Shown here piece by piece: positions 9,599-17,399 of a stretch of DNA of 64,000 nucleotides. The DNA lies in contig NZ_FNQB01000002.1 in assembly GCF_900107455.1 (NCBI RefSeq), positions 930,001 through 994,000 of the forward strand, given 5' to 3'. The position numbers and the translations under genes are program-made. This stretch comes from Asanoa ishikariensis (GTDB lineage Bacteria; Actinomycetota; Actinomycetes; Mycobacteriales; Micromonosporaceae). Position 1 is the first letter of the stretch; the number at the start of each line of letters is the position of its first letter. The notes under the pieces are model-generated. The model was not told the DNA's origin. It saw only the letters and a program-made list of their open reading frames with translations, and ran no database searches.

Positions 9599-9679
9599 CG
9601 TTCCTCCGTGTCATGAAGCGGCACCAGATAGCACGGGAGATGGGATCGTTCGGTTCATGAACATGACGGAGAGCCACGA
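9599..9679. promoter_or_regulatory. Divergent promoter region between the CDP-alcohol transferase and the pterin/GCHII operon
   Basis: Both genes must be started from these 81 bp. A perfect 10-bp palindrome, GTTCATGAAC, lies at about 9653-9662, and a related TCATGAA occurs at 9611-9617. The plus-strand gene has a Shine-Dalgarno sequence (GGAGAG) seven bases before ATG 9680. No confident -10 or -35 boxes were found. Confidence 0.35.
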
Positions 9680-10657
9680 ATGAGCCTGTCGGAACGCGCA
9701 TTCTGGGTGGTCAAGCCCGGCTTCGGCGAGATCCGCCCGGCCGCCGTCGACCCACCCGGTCCCGACGAGGTTCTGGTCCGCACGATCCGGTCCGGTGTCA
9801 GCCGGGGCACCGAGACCTTGGTGTTCCGCGGCGCTGTGCCGGCGAGCCAGCATACGGTCATGCGCGCGCCCTTCCAGGAGGGTGACTTCGCCGGATCGGT
9901 GAAGTACGGCTACCTGAACGTGGGCGTGGTCGAGCAGGGCCCGGCCGAGCTGCTCGGGCGCACGGTGTTCTGCCTTTACCCACATCAGAGCGCGTATGTG
10001 GTGCCCGCGTCAGCGGTCGTCCCGGTGCCGGACGACGTGCCACCGTCGCGCGCGGTGCTGGCCGGCACGGTGGAGACCGCGGTCAACGCGCTCTGGGACG
10101 CGCCACCGCTGGTCGGCGACCGGGTCACTGTGGTCGGTGGCGGCATGGTCGGTTGCGGCGTCGCGCGGCTGCTGGCGCGGTTCCCGGGCGTGGCGGTCGA
10201 GCTCGTCGACGTCGACCCCGCGCGAGCCGCGACGGCGGCGGAACTCGGTGTCGACTTCGCCCATCCGGATGACGCCGCGACCGGTCGTGATCTGGTCTTC
10301 CACGCCAGCGCCTCGGAGGCGGGCCTGCGTCGAAGTTTGGCTCTGCTCCGCCCGGAGGGCACGGTGGTCGAGCTGAGCTGGTACGGCGACCGCGAGGTCA
10401 GCGTGCCGCTCGGTGCCGGGTTCCACTCCGGACGCCTCGCCATCCGGGCGAGCCAGGTCGGCATGGTCGCGCCGGCCCGGCGTTCGAGCCGGTCCTATGC
10501 GGACCGGATCGCGCTCGCCCTCGACCTGCTCCGCGATCCGACGTTCGACGCCCTGGTCAGCGGCGAACACCCGTTCGAGCGTCTACCCGACGTGCTCCCC
10601 GCACTCGCGTCTGGCAGCCTGGCCGGGTTGTGCCACGTCATCACCTACGGAGAGTAG
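9680..10657 (+). CDS. Zinc-type alcohol dehydrogenase homologue (MDR superfamily), first gene of the pterin/GCHII operon
   Basis: The protein has 325 residues. A GroES-like N-terminal domain ([18 protein letters not shown], then [11 protein letters not shown] and [16 protein letters not shown]) is followed by a Rossmann domain with [18 protein letters not shown] near residue 147. It resembles the BchC and bacteriochlorophyllide-dehydrogenase-like branch. In the first catalytic motif the usual cysteine is replaced (SGVSRGTE where CG.C.TD is typical), and the structural four-cysteine lobe is absent, so the active-site metal may be missing. It probably oxidises or reduces an intermediate of the cluster using NAD(P). 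The next gene begins eight bases after its stop. Confidence 0.85.
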   Translation: MSLSERAFWVVKPGFGEIRPAAVDPPGPDEVLVRTIRSGVSRGTETLVFRGAVPASQHTVMRAPFQEGDFAGSVKYGYLNVGVVEQGPAELLGRTVFCLYPHQSAYVVPASAVVPVPDDVPPSRAVLAGTVETAVNALWDAPPLVGDRVTVVGGGMVGCGVARLLARFPGVAVELVDVDPARAATAAELGVDFAHPDDAATGRDLVFHASASEAGLRRSLALLRPEGTVVELSWYGDREVSVPLGAGFHSGRLAIRASQVGMVAPARRSSRSYADRIALALDLLRDPTFDALVSGEHPFERLPDVLPALASGSLAGLCHVITYGE

Positions 10658-10665
10658 AGAAACAC

Positions 10666-11064
10666 ATGTTCAGCGTCACGGTGCGCGATCACATGATGAT
10701 CGCCCACAGCTTCCGCGGCGAGGTCTTCGGCCCGGCTCAGCAGCTCCACGGTGCGACCTTCCTCGTCGACGCCACGTTCCGGCGGGCCGAGCTCGACGCG
10801 GACGGCATCGTCGTCGACATCGCCCTGGCCTCCGAGGAGCTCAAGGCCATCGTCGGGCAGTTCAACCTGCGCAACCTCGACGACGACCCGACGCTGGCCG
10901 GGATGAACACGACGACCGAGGTGCTGGCGAAGGTGATCGCGGACCGGCTGGCCGAGCGGGCCTCCTCCGGCGCGCTCGGTGCGGGCGGGCCGGAGCTGGC
11001 CGGCATCACCGTCACCCTGCACGAGTCGCACATCGCGTGGGCGAGCTACGAGCGATCGCTGTGA
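10666..11064 (+). CDS. 6-pyruvoyl-tetrahydropterin synthase / QueD-like protein with altered zinc site
   Basis: The protein has 132 residues from ATG 10666 (GGAGAG upstream). The PTPS fold is recognisable from the first histidine (MMIAHSF), the second (QQLHGATF), the [15 protein letters not shown] helix (the PT.E motif) and the C-terminal [11 protein letters not shown], which supplies the catalytic His and Glu. In known PTPS and QueD enzymes the second motif reads HGH and a cysteine lies just before it; here the third zinc ligand is alanine and the cysteine is missing. The chemistry is therefore likely to differ from 6-carboxytetrahydropterin synthesis. It overlaps the next gene by four bases. 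Confidence 0.82.
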   Translation: MFSVTVRDHMMIAHSFRGEVFGPAQQLHGATFLVDATFRRAELDADGIVVDIALASEELKAIVGQFNLRNLDDDPTLAGMNTTTEVLAKVIADRLAERASSGALGAGGPELAGITVTLHESHIAWASYERSL

Positions 11065-12068
11065 ACCTTTCGCCGCCGGGCGGCGTACAGGTCATCGTGC
11101 CCGACGACATCGACAACCCGGCATTCCCCAGCGGTGGGAACGCGTACGACCGCCGGGTCCTCGATGCCCTGGTGGGGCTCGGCTGGACGGTGCGTGAGCA
11201 CCTGGTTCCGGTCGGTGCTCCGCTGGGTCCGGTGTTCGATGCACTGCCCGACGGCGATCTGGTCCTGGTCGACGGTCTGCTGGCGCCGGACGTGCCGGTG
11301 GACCGGGTCGGTCGGCTGCGCCTCGTCGTGCTGGCCCACATGGTGTTCGGCACGCCGGCCGAGCGGGCCGTGCTGGCCGCCGCCGACGCGGTCCTGACCA
11401 CCAGCGAGTGGTGCCGCCGGCACCTCGCCGACGCCTACGGTGTCGTGGCCACGGCGGCCGCGCCCGGCGTCGAGCCCCAACCGGTCACGTCGCCCAGCGC
11501 GACCGGTGAGCGGCTGCTCTGCGTCGCCGCCGTCCTGCCCCACAAGGGCCAGGACGTGCTCGCCGACGCCCTCACAGCGCTGCCCGAGGCGGGCTGGAGC
11601 TGCCGGTGCGTGGGCTCGCTGGACCGGGAGCCCGACTTCGCCGCCGAGGTGCGCGGGCGGGCGCCGGCCGCGATGCGGTTCACCGGCCCGCTGGTGGGTG
11701 CCGACCTCGACGCCGCGTACGCCGACGCCGACCTGCTCGTGCTGCCGTCCCGCGCGGACTCGTACGGGATGGTGGTCACCGAGGCCCTGGCCCGGGGCAT
11801 CCCCGTGCTGACCACCACCGCCCAGGGACTGCCCGACACGCTGGGCCGCGCACCCGACGGCAGCCGGCCCGGGATGTTGGTCCCGCCCGGTGACTCCGGC
11901 GCGCTGGCCGCCGCGCTGCGGCGTTGGCTCACCGAACCCTCCGCCCGTGACGCGCTGCGCAGGTCCGCCCTCGAACGTCGCACGACGCTGACGGGCTGGC
12001 CGGTCACCGCGAAGCTGGCCTCCGATGTCCTGTCCACGGTCGCGATGCGGGAGAGCACGAGCAGATGA
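11061..12068 (+). CDS. Glycosyltransferase, GT4 family (GT-B fold)
   Basis: The protein has 335 residues from GTG 11061, inside the preceding stop. The C-terminal half shows the GT4 pattern: [20 protein letters not shown] for the second Rossmann domain, then [27 protein letters not shown], in which the first of the two usual glutamates is aspartate. The N-terminus ([25 protein letters not shown]) holds the acceptor domain. It should transfer a sugar from a nucleotide donor to the product of the cluster or to a lipid carrier; neither donor nor acceptor can be named. No membrane segment is present. It overlaps the methyltransferase gene by four bases. Confidence 0.9.
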   Translation: MNLSPPGGVQVIVPDDIDNPAFPSGGNAYDRRVLDALVGLGWTVREHLVPVGAPLGPVFDALPDGDLVLVDGLLAPDVPVDRVGRLRLVVLAHMVFGTPAERAVLAAADAVLTTSEWCRRHLADAYGVVATAAAPGVEPQPVTSPSATGERLLCVAAVLPHKGQDVLADALTALPEAGWSCRCVGSLDREPDFAAEVRGRAPAAMRFTGPLVGADLDAAYADADLLVLPSRADSYGMVVTEALARGIPVLTTTAQGLPDTLGRAPDGSRPGMLVPPGDSGALAAALRRWLTEPSARDALRRSALERRTTLTGWPVTAKLASDVLSTVAMRESTSR

Positions 12069-12871
12069 CGAGCGCCCTGATGCCCAAGGCCAGCCCCAAC
12101 TGGCTGCGCCTGCGTGAAGCCGCCGACGCGGCCGCACGCTCCGCCGAGCTCGTCGCCGAGGTGCACGAGCGGATCGGTGCGGCGAGCCGGTTGGTGATCC
12201 ACGACCTGGGCTGCGGCACCGGCTCGGCGGCCCGCTGGCTCGCACCGCAGCTACCGGCCGCGCAGCACTGGATCATGTGGGACCGCGACCCGGACCTGCT
12301 GGCCGCGGCCATGTCCGGCAAGCCGGAGCAGATCACCGCCGCGACCCGGCAGCGCGATCTGGGCACCCTGACCGCCGCCGACCTGGCCGGGGCCGACCTG
12401 GTCACCGCCTCGGCGCTGATCGACGTGCTGACCCTCGACGAGGTCGAGGCGATCGCGGCGGCGTGCGCGGGGGCCGGCGTACCCGCGTTGATCATGCTGT
12501 CGGTCGTCGGGCGGGTGGAGCTCGACCCGGCCGACCCGTTCGACGACGAGGTCGCGGCCGCCTTCAACGCGCACCAGCGGCGCGCGGTGGGTGGTCGCCG
12601 CCTGCTCGGCCCGGACGCGGTAGCCGCGCTGTCCGACGCGTTCGCCCGTCACGGGGTGTCGACCACGCTGCGGCCCAGTCCCTGGGAGCTCGGCGTGGAC
12701 GACCGGGATCTGCTCGTGGTCTGGTTCCAGGAGTGGCTGGACGCCGCCGTCGAGCAGGTGCCCGCGCTCGGCAAGCCCTCCACCGGCTACGCCCGCCGCC
12801 GGCTCGCGGAGATCGCTGACGGGCGCCTCACCGCGACCGTCCACCACGTCGACCTGCTGGCCACGCCGTGA
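12065..12871 (+). CDS. Class I SAM-dependent methyltransferase
   Basis: The protein has 268 residues from ATG 12065. Motif I is clear (VIHDLGCGTGSAARWLA, residues about 44-60) and is followed by IMWDRDPDLLAAA, giving the acidic residue that holds SAM. LVTASALIDVLT corresponds to motif post-II/III. The N-terminal helices (WLRLREAADAAARSAELV) and the end (GYARRRLAEIADGRL) are typical of a small family found in actinobacterial clusters with PTPS-like genes, though I cannot name its substrate. It is coupled by four-base overlaps to the genes on both sides, so it almost certainly acts in the same pathway. Confidence 0.88.
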   Translation: MTSALMPKASPNWLRLREAADAAARSAELVAEVHERIGAASRLVIHDLGCGTGSAARWLAPQLPAAQHWIMWDRDPDLLAAAMSGKPEQITAATRQRDLGTLTAADLAGADLVTASALIDVLTLDEVEAIAAACAGAGVPALIMLSVVGRVELDPADPFDDEVAAAFNAHQRRAVGGRRLLGPDAVAALSDAFARHGVSTTLRPSPWELGVDDRDLLVVWFQEWLDAAVEQVPALGKPSTGYARRRLAEIADGRLTATVHHVDLLATP

Positions 12872-13800
12872 CCCGGGCACAGTTCTGGGGCTGGGCCCGC
12901 CTCGTCGGTGGCGGGGCCGTGCTGGTCGTGCTGGTCTGGCGGCTGGGCAGTGGGCCGTTCCTCACAGGCCTGCGCGGGGTCAACGCCACCGCGGTGACCA
13001 TCGCCTTCACGATCGGCGTAGTGACCACCGTGGCCTGCGCCTACCGGTGGGCGCTGGTGGCCCGCGGGCTCGGCGTGACGCTGCCGCTGCGGGAGGCGGT
13101 CGGCGCCTACTACCGGGCGCAGTTCCTCAACACGACGCTGCCCGGTGGAGTGGTCGGCGACGTGCACCGGGCGGTCCGGCACGGCAAGGACATCGGCGAC
13201 GTCAAACTGGGCGTACGCGCGGTCGTGGTCGAACGGATGGCCGGCTTCGTGGTGACGATCGCCCTGTCGGTGATCACCCTGGCCGTGTTCCCGTCGCCGG
13301 TGCGTAGGCACATGCCGATGGCCGTGGCCGCGCTGGCGGTCGTGGCGCTGGTCGCGTACCTGGTCAAGGGCCGGATGCGGATCCGCACCGGCCTGTTCTC
13401 GGCCCGCACCGGCATCGGCGTGGTGCTCACCACCGCGGCCGTGCTGGCCGGTCACCTGATCACCTTCCTGGTCGCGGCGCGGACGGCGGGAGCCACCGCC
13501 CCGCTGACCCTGCTAGCCCCGCTGACCCTGCTCGCCCTGCTGGCGATGGCGCTGCCCTGCAACATCGCGGGCTGGGGTCCGCGCGAAGGGGTGGCCGCCT
13601 GGGCGTTCGGCGCCGCCGGTCTGACCTCCGAGCAGGGCGTCGCGACCGCGGTCGTGTTCGGCGTGTTGGCGCTGGTCGCGAGCCTGCCGGGGGCCGTGGT
13701 GCTGGTGCTGCGTTGGGCGGACGCCCGTCGCGCTGCGGAGAAACCGGTAATGCTGGAACATGAGCGTGTCCACCGGCAACCGGAGTACAGCCATGGCTGA
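12868..13800 (+). CDS. Lysylphosphatidylglycerol-synthase-type transmembrane protein (UPF0104), flippase-like
   Basis: The protein has 310 residues from GTG 12868, with about eight transmembrane segments. Family hallmarks are the loop YYRAQFLNTTLPGGVVGDVHRAVR near residues 83-108 and NIAGWGPREGVAAW near residue 232. Members include the flippase domain of MprF and many proteins beside glycosyltransferases in lipid or glycan pathways. There is no aminoacyl-transferase domain, so it is not a lysyl-phosphatidylglycerol synthase. The likely job is to move a lipid-linked or amphiphilic product across the membrane, inferred from context. It overlaps the genes on both sides (four bases and eight bases). 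Confidence 0.87.
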   Translation: MTRAQFWGWARLVGGGAVLVVLVWRLGSGPFLTGLRGVNATAVTIAFTIGVVTTVACAYRWALVARGLGVTLPLREAVGAYYRAQFLNTTLPGGVVGDVHRAVRHGKDIGDVKLGVRAVVVERMAGFVVTIALSVITLAVFPSPVRRHMPMAVAALAVVALVAYLVKGRMRIRTGLFSARTGIGVVLTTAAVLAGHLITFLVAARTAGATAPLTLLAPLTLLALLAMALPCNIAGWGPREGVAAWAFGAAGLTSEQGVATAVVFGVLALVASLPGAVVLVLRWADARRAAEKPVMLEHERVHRQPEYSHG

Positions 13801-14485
13801 GCGGCCCTACATCGTGCTGAGCTGTGCGATGTCGATCGACGGATACGTCAACGACACCGCCGACGACCGCCTCATGCTCTCCAACGAGGCCGACTTCCAC
13901 CGGGTCGACGAGGTTCGGGCGAGCTGCGACGCGATCCTGGTCGGCGCCGAGACGGTCCGTCGCGACAACCCGCGTCTCGTGGTGAAGTCGCCGGAGCACC
14001 GGGCGGCCCGGGTGGCCCGCGGCGAGCACCCCACGCCGCGCAAGGTGACCGTCACCGAGGGCGGCGACCTCGACGCGGAAGCCGCCTTCTTCCAGTCGGA
14101 GGACGCCGAGAAATTCGTCTACTGCGCGACCTCCACCGTGGAACAGACCCGGCGGCGACTGGGCGCGCATGCCACCGTCGTCGACGGCGGTCAGCCGGTC
14201 AACCTGCGCCAGGTCACCGAGGACCTCTACGCTCGCGGCGTCAGCCGGCTGATGGTCGAGGGCGGCGGCACGATCCACACCCAGTTCCTGTGCGAGGAGC
14301 TCGCCGACGAGCTGCACCTGGTGGTGGCACCGTTCTTCGTCGGCGACTCCAAGGCACCCAGGTTCGTCGGCGACGGGGACTTCCCCTGGTGCCAGGAGCG
14401 CCAGGCGACCCTGGCCGAGGTTCGCCAGGTGGGCGACGTAGTGCTGCTGCGCTATGCCCTGTCGCCCCGGTTCGGCACCGTCTGA
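13793..14485 (+). CDS. RibD C-terminal-domain (dihydrofolate-reductase-like) reductase
   Basis: The protein has 230 residues from ATG 13793, with CCGGAG upstream and an eight-base overlap with the previous stop. The RibD-C fold is shown by VLSCAMSIDGYVND, then DAILVGAETVRRDNPRL, then LMVEGGGTIHTQFL. There is no deaminase domain. Stand-alone proteins of this kind reduce the ribosyl side chain of 2,5-diamino-6-ribosylamino-pyrimidinone 5'-phosphate (RIB7 type), the direct product of GTP cyclohydrolase II. As the next gene is exactly that enzyme, the two very probably act in series. The final product of the operon is unknown. Confidence 0.88.
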   Translation: MAERPYIVLSCAMSIDGYVNDTADDRLMLSNEADFHRVDEVRASCDAILVGAETVRRDNPRLVVKSPEHRAARVARGEHPTPRKVTVTEGGDLDAEAAFFQSEDAEKFVYCATSTVEQTRRRLGAHATVVDGGQPVNLRQVTEDLYARGVSRLMVEGGGTIHTQFLCEELADELHLVVAPFFVGDSKAPRFVGDGDFPWCQERQATLAEVRQVGDVVLLRYALSPRFGTV

Positions 14486-14496
14486 TGAGGAGATTG

Positions 14497-15129
14497 ATGG
14501 ACGACGCGACGATACGCACGCAGGTATCGGTCCCCCTTCGGTTCCCCGACGGCTACGCCACGAAGGCGGAGGTGTTCACGTTCCACGGTCTCGTGGACAA
14601 CCGCGAGCACATCGCGTTCGGGCTCGGCGACTGGCGCGACACCCTGGCCCGGGACGAGGCGCCCCTGGTGCGGCCGCACAGCGAGTGCCTGACCGGTGAC
14701 GTGTTCGGCAGCGAGCGCTGCGACTGCGGCCCGCAGTTGCGCGAGGCGGTCGAGCGGATCAGCAACGCCGGCGGCCTACTGCTCTACCTCCGGCAGGAGG
14801 GGCGGGGCATCGGCCTCTACGCGAAGCTCGACGCGTATGCCTTGCAGGACACCGGAATGGACACGTACGAGGCGAACCTCGCGCTCGGGCACGGCGAGGA
14901 CGAGCGCGACTACACGCCCGCCGCGCAGATGCTGCGCGCCCTCGGCGTATCGCGGATCGCGTTGCTCTCCAACAATCCCGACAAGGAGGAGCAGCTCACG
15001 TCGCTGGGCGTGGCGGTCACGAAGCGGGTGCCGACCCGGCTGCACCTGTCCCCGGCCAACGCGGGCTACCTGGCGGCCAAGGCCAGATACGCCCGACGGA
15101 CGGTGGAGCCGGACTGGCTCGCGTCGTGA
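14497..15129 (+). CDS. ribA: GTP cyclohydrolase II (stand-alone RibA)
   Basis: The protein has 210 residues from ATG 14497, with GAGGAG five bases upstream; an ATG at 14485 in the same frame is the alternative. Zinc ligands are SECLTGDVFGSERCDCG (three cysteines), and the signature LRQEGRGIGLYAKLDAYALQD is complete. The tyrosine equivalent to Tyr105 of the E. coli enzyme is kept, unlike the Streptomyces form with methionine there that makes only the formylated product (recalled from work on S. coelicolor). It should therefore convert GTP to the diamino-pyrimidine. There is no fused dihydroxybutanone-phosphate synthase. Its place in this operon suggests a role separate from housekeeping riboflavin synthesis. 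Confidence 0.93.
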   Translation: MDDATIRTQVSVPLRFPDGYATKAEVFTFHGLVDNREHIAFGLGDWRDTLARDEAPLVRPHSECLTGDVFGSERCDCGPQLREAVERISNAGGLLLYLRQEGRGIGLYAKLDAYALQDTGMDTYEANLALGHGEDERDYTPAAQMLRALGVSRIALLSNNPDKEEQLTSLGVAVTKRVPTRLHLSPANAGYLAAKARYARRTVEPDWLAS

Positions 15130-16721
15130 AGAGCCGGATCCTGACCGGCCTGGCCGCTTTCTTCGTTCTCCTGCTCCTGCTCGTGCCCGACGACTTCGCC
15201 GCACTGAGCCCGTGGGCCCTGCTGGCGATCCCGCTGGAGGCGCTGGTCGGCGTCGCCGTCGTGGTGTTCCTGCCGCCGCGCGTCCGCACGGTGGTCGGCA
15301 TCGTCGCCGGCGTCCTGCTCGGCGCGATCAGCATCCTCAAGCTGCTCGACCTGGGCTTCGGCGTCACGCTGTCCCGGCAGTTCGACCCGCTCTCGGACTG
15401 GTCGCTGTTCCGCGCGGCGTCCGAGTGGGTCTCCGAGTCGTTCGGCAAGCCCGGCGCGGTCGGCGCCGTGATCGTGGCGATCCTGCTCGCGTTGGCGCTG
15501 CCGGTGTTGGCGGTGCTGTCGATCCTGCGGCTGTCCCGCGTGGTGTCGGTGCGCCGGAACCTCGCGCTGCGGGTCGTCGCCGGGCTCGCCGTGGTCTGGG
15601 TGACGCTGGCGATCCTGGGCGTGCACCTGGTGCCCGGCATCCCGGTCGCCGGCCGGAGCACGGCCGCGGCGGCCTACGACCACGCCGCCCAGCTTCGCGC
15701 GGACATCAGGGACCAGGCGGCGTACGACCGCGAGGAGTCCACCGACGCCTACCGCGACGTACCCGCTTCCCAGCTCCTGCAAGGGTTGAAGGGCAAGGAC
15801 GTCATCTTCGCGTTCGTGGAGAGCTACGGCCGCGACGCGGTGAACTACCCGCAGACCGCCGCCCTGCTCGCGTCGCGTACACAGCAGTTGACCGCGGCCG
15901 GCTTCCAGTCCAGCAGCGGTTGGCTGACTTCGTCGACGATCGGCGGCGGAAGCTGGCTCGCCCACTCGACGTTCCAGTCGGGTCTGTGGATCGACAGCCA
16001 GCGGCGGTACGGGAAGTTCACGGAAGGCACGCGCTACACGCTGACGACGGCGTTCTCCAAGGCCGGCTGGCGCACGGTGGCCGTGATGCCGGCCAACCGG
16101 CGCGACTGGCCCGAGGGCGCGGTCTACGGCTGGGACAAGGAGTACGACGACCGGACGCTCGGCTACAAGGGCCAGGGCTACGCGTTCTCCTCGATCCCGG
16201 ACCAGTTCACGATGCACTCGTTCCACGGCACCGAGTTGGCCCAGCCGCTGCCCGCCCGCAAGCCGGTGATGGCCGAGATCGACCTGTTGTCCAGCCACGC
16301 GCCGTGGACCCCGGTGCCGCCGATGATGGACTGGGACAAGCTCGGCGACGGCTCGACGTATCCGGGCAACGGCGGCAAGGGCGGCAACCCTGACGAGATC
16401 AACAACGAGGACGCGAACACGGTCCGGGACAACTACCGGCGTACGGTCGAGTACTCGGTCGACAGCCTGGTGTCCTATATGGAGAAGTACGGCAACGAGA
16501 ACACCGTCATGGTGATGCTCGGCGACCACCAGCCGTCCCCGATCATCACCGGCTCTGACCCGAACCGCGACATCCCGATCACCGTGATCGCCAAGGACCC
16601 GTCTGTCCTGCCGCGCATCGCGAGCTGGGGTTGGTCACCCGGGCTGGCCCCGGTCGCCGACGGCCCGGTCTGGCGCATGGACGCCTTCCGCGACCGCTTC
16701 CTCGCCGCGTTCGCCAAGTAG
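15126..16721 (+). CDS. LtaS/sulfatase-type membrane phosphotransferase or hydrolase
   Basis: The protein has 531 residues from GTG 15126, overlapping the ribA stop. About five transmembrane segments fill residues 5-175, followed by an extracellular alkaline-phosphatase-superfamily domain: DVIFAFVESYGRDAV near residue 222, STIGGGSWLAHSTFQSGL carrying the candidate nucleophile Ser/Thr, DLLSSHAPWTP, and MVMLGDHQP near residue 463. This architecture is that of lipoteichoic acid synthase and phosphoethanolamine transferases. It may attach or remove a phospho-group on the exported product. It ends 87 bp inside the convergent TetR gene. It is the last gene of the operon. Confidence 0.85.
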   Translation: MKSRILTGLAAFFVLLLLLVPDDFAALSPWALLAIPLEALVGVAVVVFLPPRVRTVVGIVAGVLLGAISILKLLDLGFGVTLSRQFDPLSDWSLFRAASEWVSESFGKPGAVGAVIVAILLALALPVLAVLSILRLSRVVSVRRNLALRVVAGLAVVWVTLAILGVHLVPGIPVAGRSTAAAAYDHAAQLRADIRDQAAYDREESTDAYRDVPASQLLQGLKGKDVIFAFVESYGRDAVNYPQTAALLASRTQQLTAAGFQSSSGWLTSSTIGGGSWLAHSTFQSGLWIDSQRRYGKFTEGTRYTLTTAFSKAGWRTVAVMPANRRDWPEGAVYGWDKEYDDRTLGYKGQGYAFSSIPDQFTMHSFHGTELAQPLPARKPVMAEIDLLSSHAPWTPVPPMMDWDKLGDGSTYPGNGGKGGNPDEINNEDANTVRDNYRRTVEYSVDSLVSYMEKYGNENTVMVMLGDHQPSPIITGSDPNRDIPITVIAKDPSVLPRIASWGWSPGLAPVADGPVWRMDAFRDRFLAAFAK

Positions 16722-17351
16722 GCCGGTCAGCAGGGCCCGCAGGGCGCGGCCGAAGAGGTCGTCCTTCGGTGGAGGTCCGGGGTTGGCCAGCGCGGCCGCC
16801 AGATGTGGGTGGTGCGCGGGGTCGAGGGCCGCGAACGGCTGCGCGTCGGCGTTCGTCGTGGCGCGGCTGAACAGGACCACCACGCCGGTCATCAGCGCGA
16901 TCGCTTCGAACTTGGCGGTGGTGGGCGCCGGGACCTCGCGCAGGACGCCGAGGCAATGGTCGAACCAGGAGAGCGTCTCCGGGCCGGCACCGGTCGGGCG
17001 TTGGCTCAGCTCGCCCAGCCAGCGGTGCCGGCGGTGCAGGTCGAGCTGTCGTTCGGCCAGGGCCTGCAGGTCGTCGAGCCAGTCGCCCTTCGGTCGCGGG
17101 TACGGCCGTAGCTCGCCCACCGCGCGGTCGGTCATCAGGTCGAGCAGGTCGTCGCGGGACGACAGATAGCGGTAGAGCGAGCCGGCCGTGGTGTCCAACG
17201 CCGTGGCGACCGCGCGCATCGAGACCGCGGGTAGTCCTTCGACGTCGGCCAGTCTCATGGCGGCCGCCACGATCTCGTTCCGGCTGTGTCCGGGCGCCGG
17301 TCCACGCCGGCCGCGTTCGGGTCGGGTCCAGATGGGTTGCGCGTCGCTCAC
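16635..17351 (-). CDS. TetR-family repressor
   Basis: The protein has 238 residues from GTG 17351. A DNA-binding domain follows a basic, proline-rich start: SRNEIVAAAMRLADVEGLPAVSMRAVATALDTTAGSLYRYLSSRDDLLDLM. The C-terminal part (DLQALAERQLDLHRRHRWLGELSQRP) is a TetR_C-type ligand domain. The last 29 codons run antisense to the 3' end of the sulfatase-type gene. A -10-like TACAGT lies six bases before the GTG, so the message may be leaderless. A 25-bp palindrome between it and the divergent hydrolase gene is the expected operator, giving autoregulation and control of the hydrolase. Confidence 0.85.
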   Translation of the reverse strand: MSDAQPIWTRPERGRRGPAPGHSRNEIVAAAMRLADVEGLPAVSMRAVATALDTTAGSLYRYLSSRDDLLDLMTDRAVGELRPYPRPKGDWLDDLQALAERQLDLHRRHRWLGELSQRPTGAGPETLSWFDHCLGVLREVPAPTTAKFEAIALMTGVVVLFSRATTNADAQPFAALDPAHHPHLAAALANPGPPPKDDLFGRALRALLTGLLGERGEEAVAEGVHAPDRAVGDRGQPG

Positions 17352-17362
17352 CGCATAACTGT

Positions 17363-17387
17363 AAACTGCAAACGACGTTCGCAGTTT
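17363..17387. promoter_or_regulatory. TetR operator in the divergent promoter
   Basis: AAACTGC (17363-17369) and GCAGTTT (17381-17387) form inverted arms around 11 bases, and AACG continues the symmetry inside. The dyad lies 12 bp from both the GTG of the repressor and the ATG of the hydrolase, covering both promoters. Confidence 0.7.
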
Positions 17388-17399
17388 AGGGGAGGGGTC

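Noticed and set aside
14497-15129. Housekeeping riboflavin operon
   Set aside because: ribB/ribE/ribH and a RibD deaminase are absent and no FMN riboswitch is seen; the neighbours are glycosyl- and methyltransferases and membrane enzymes.
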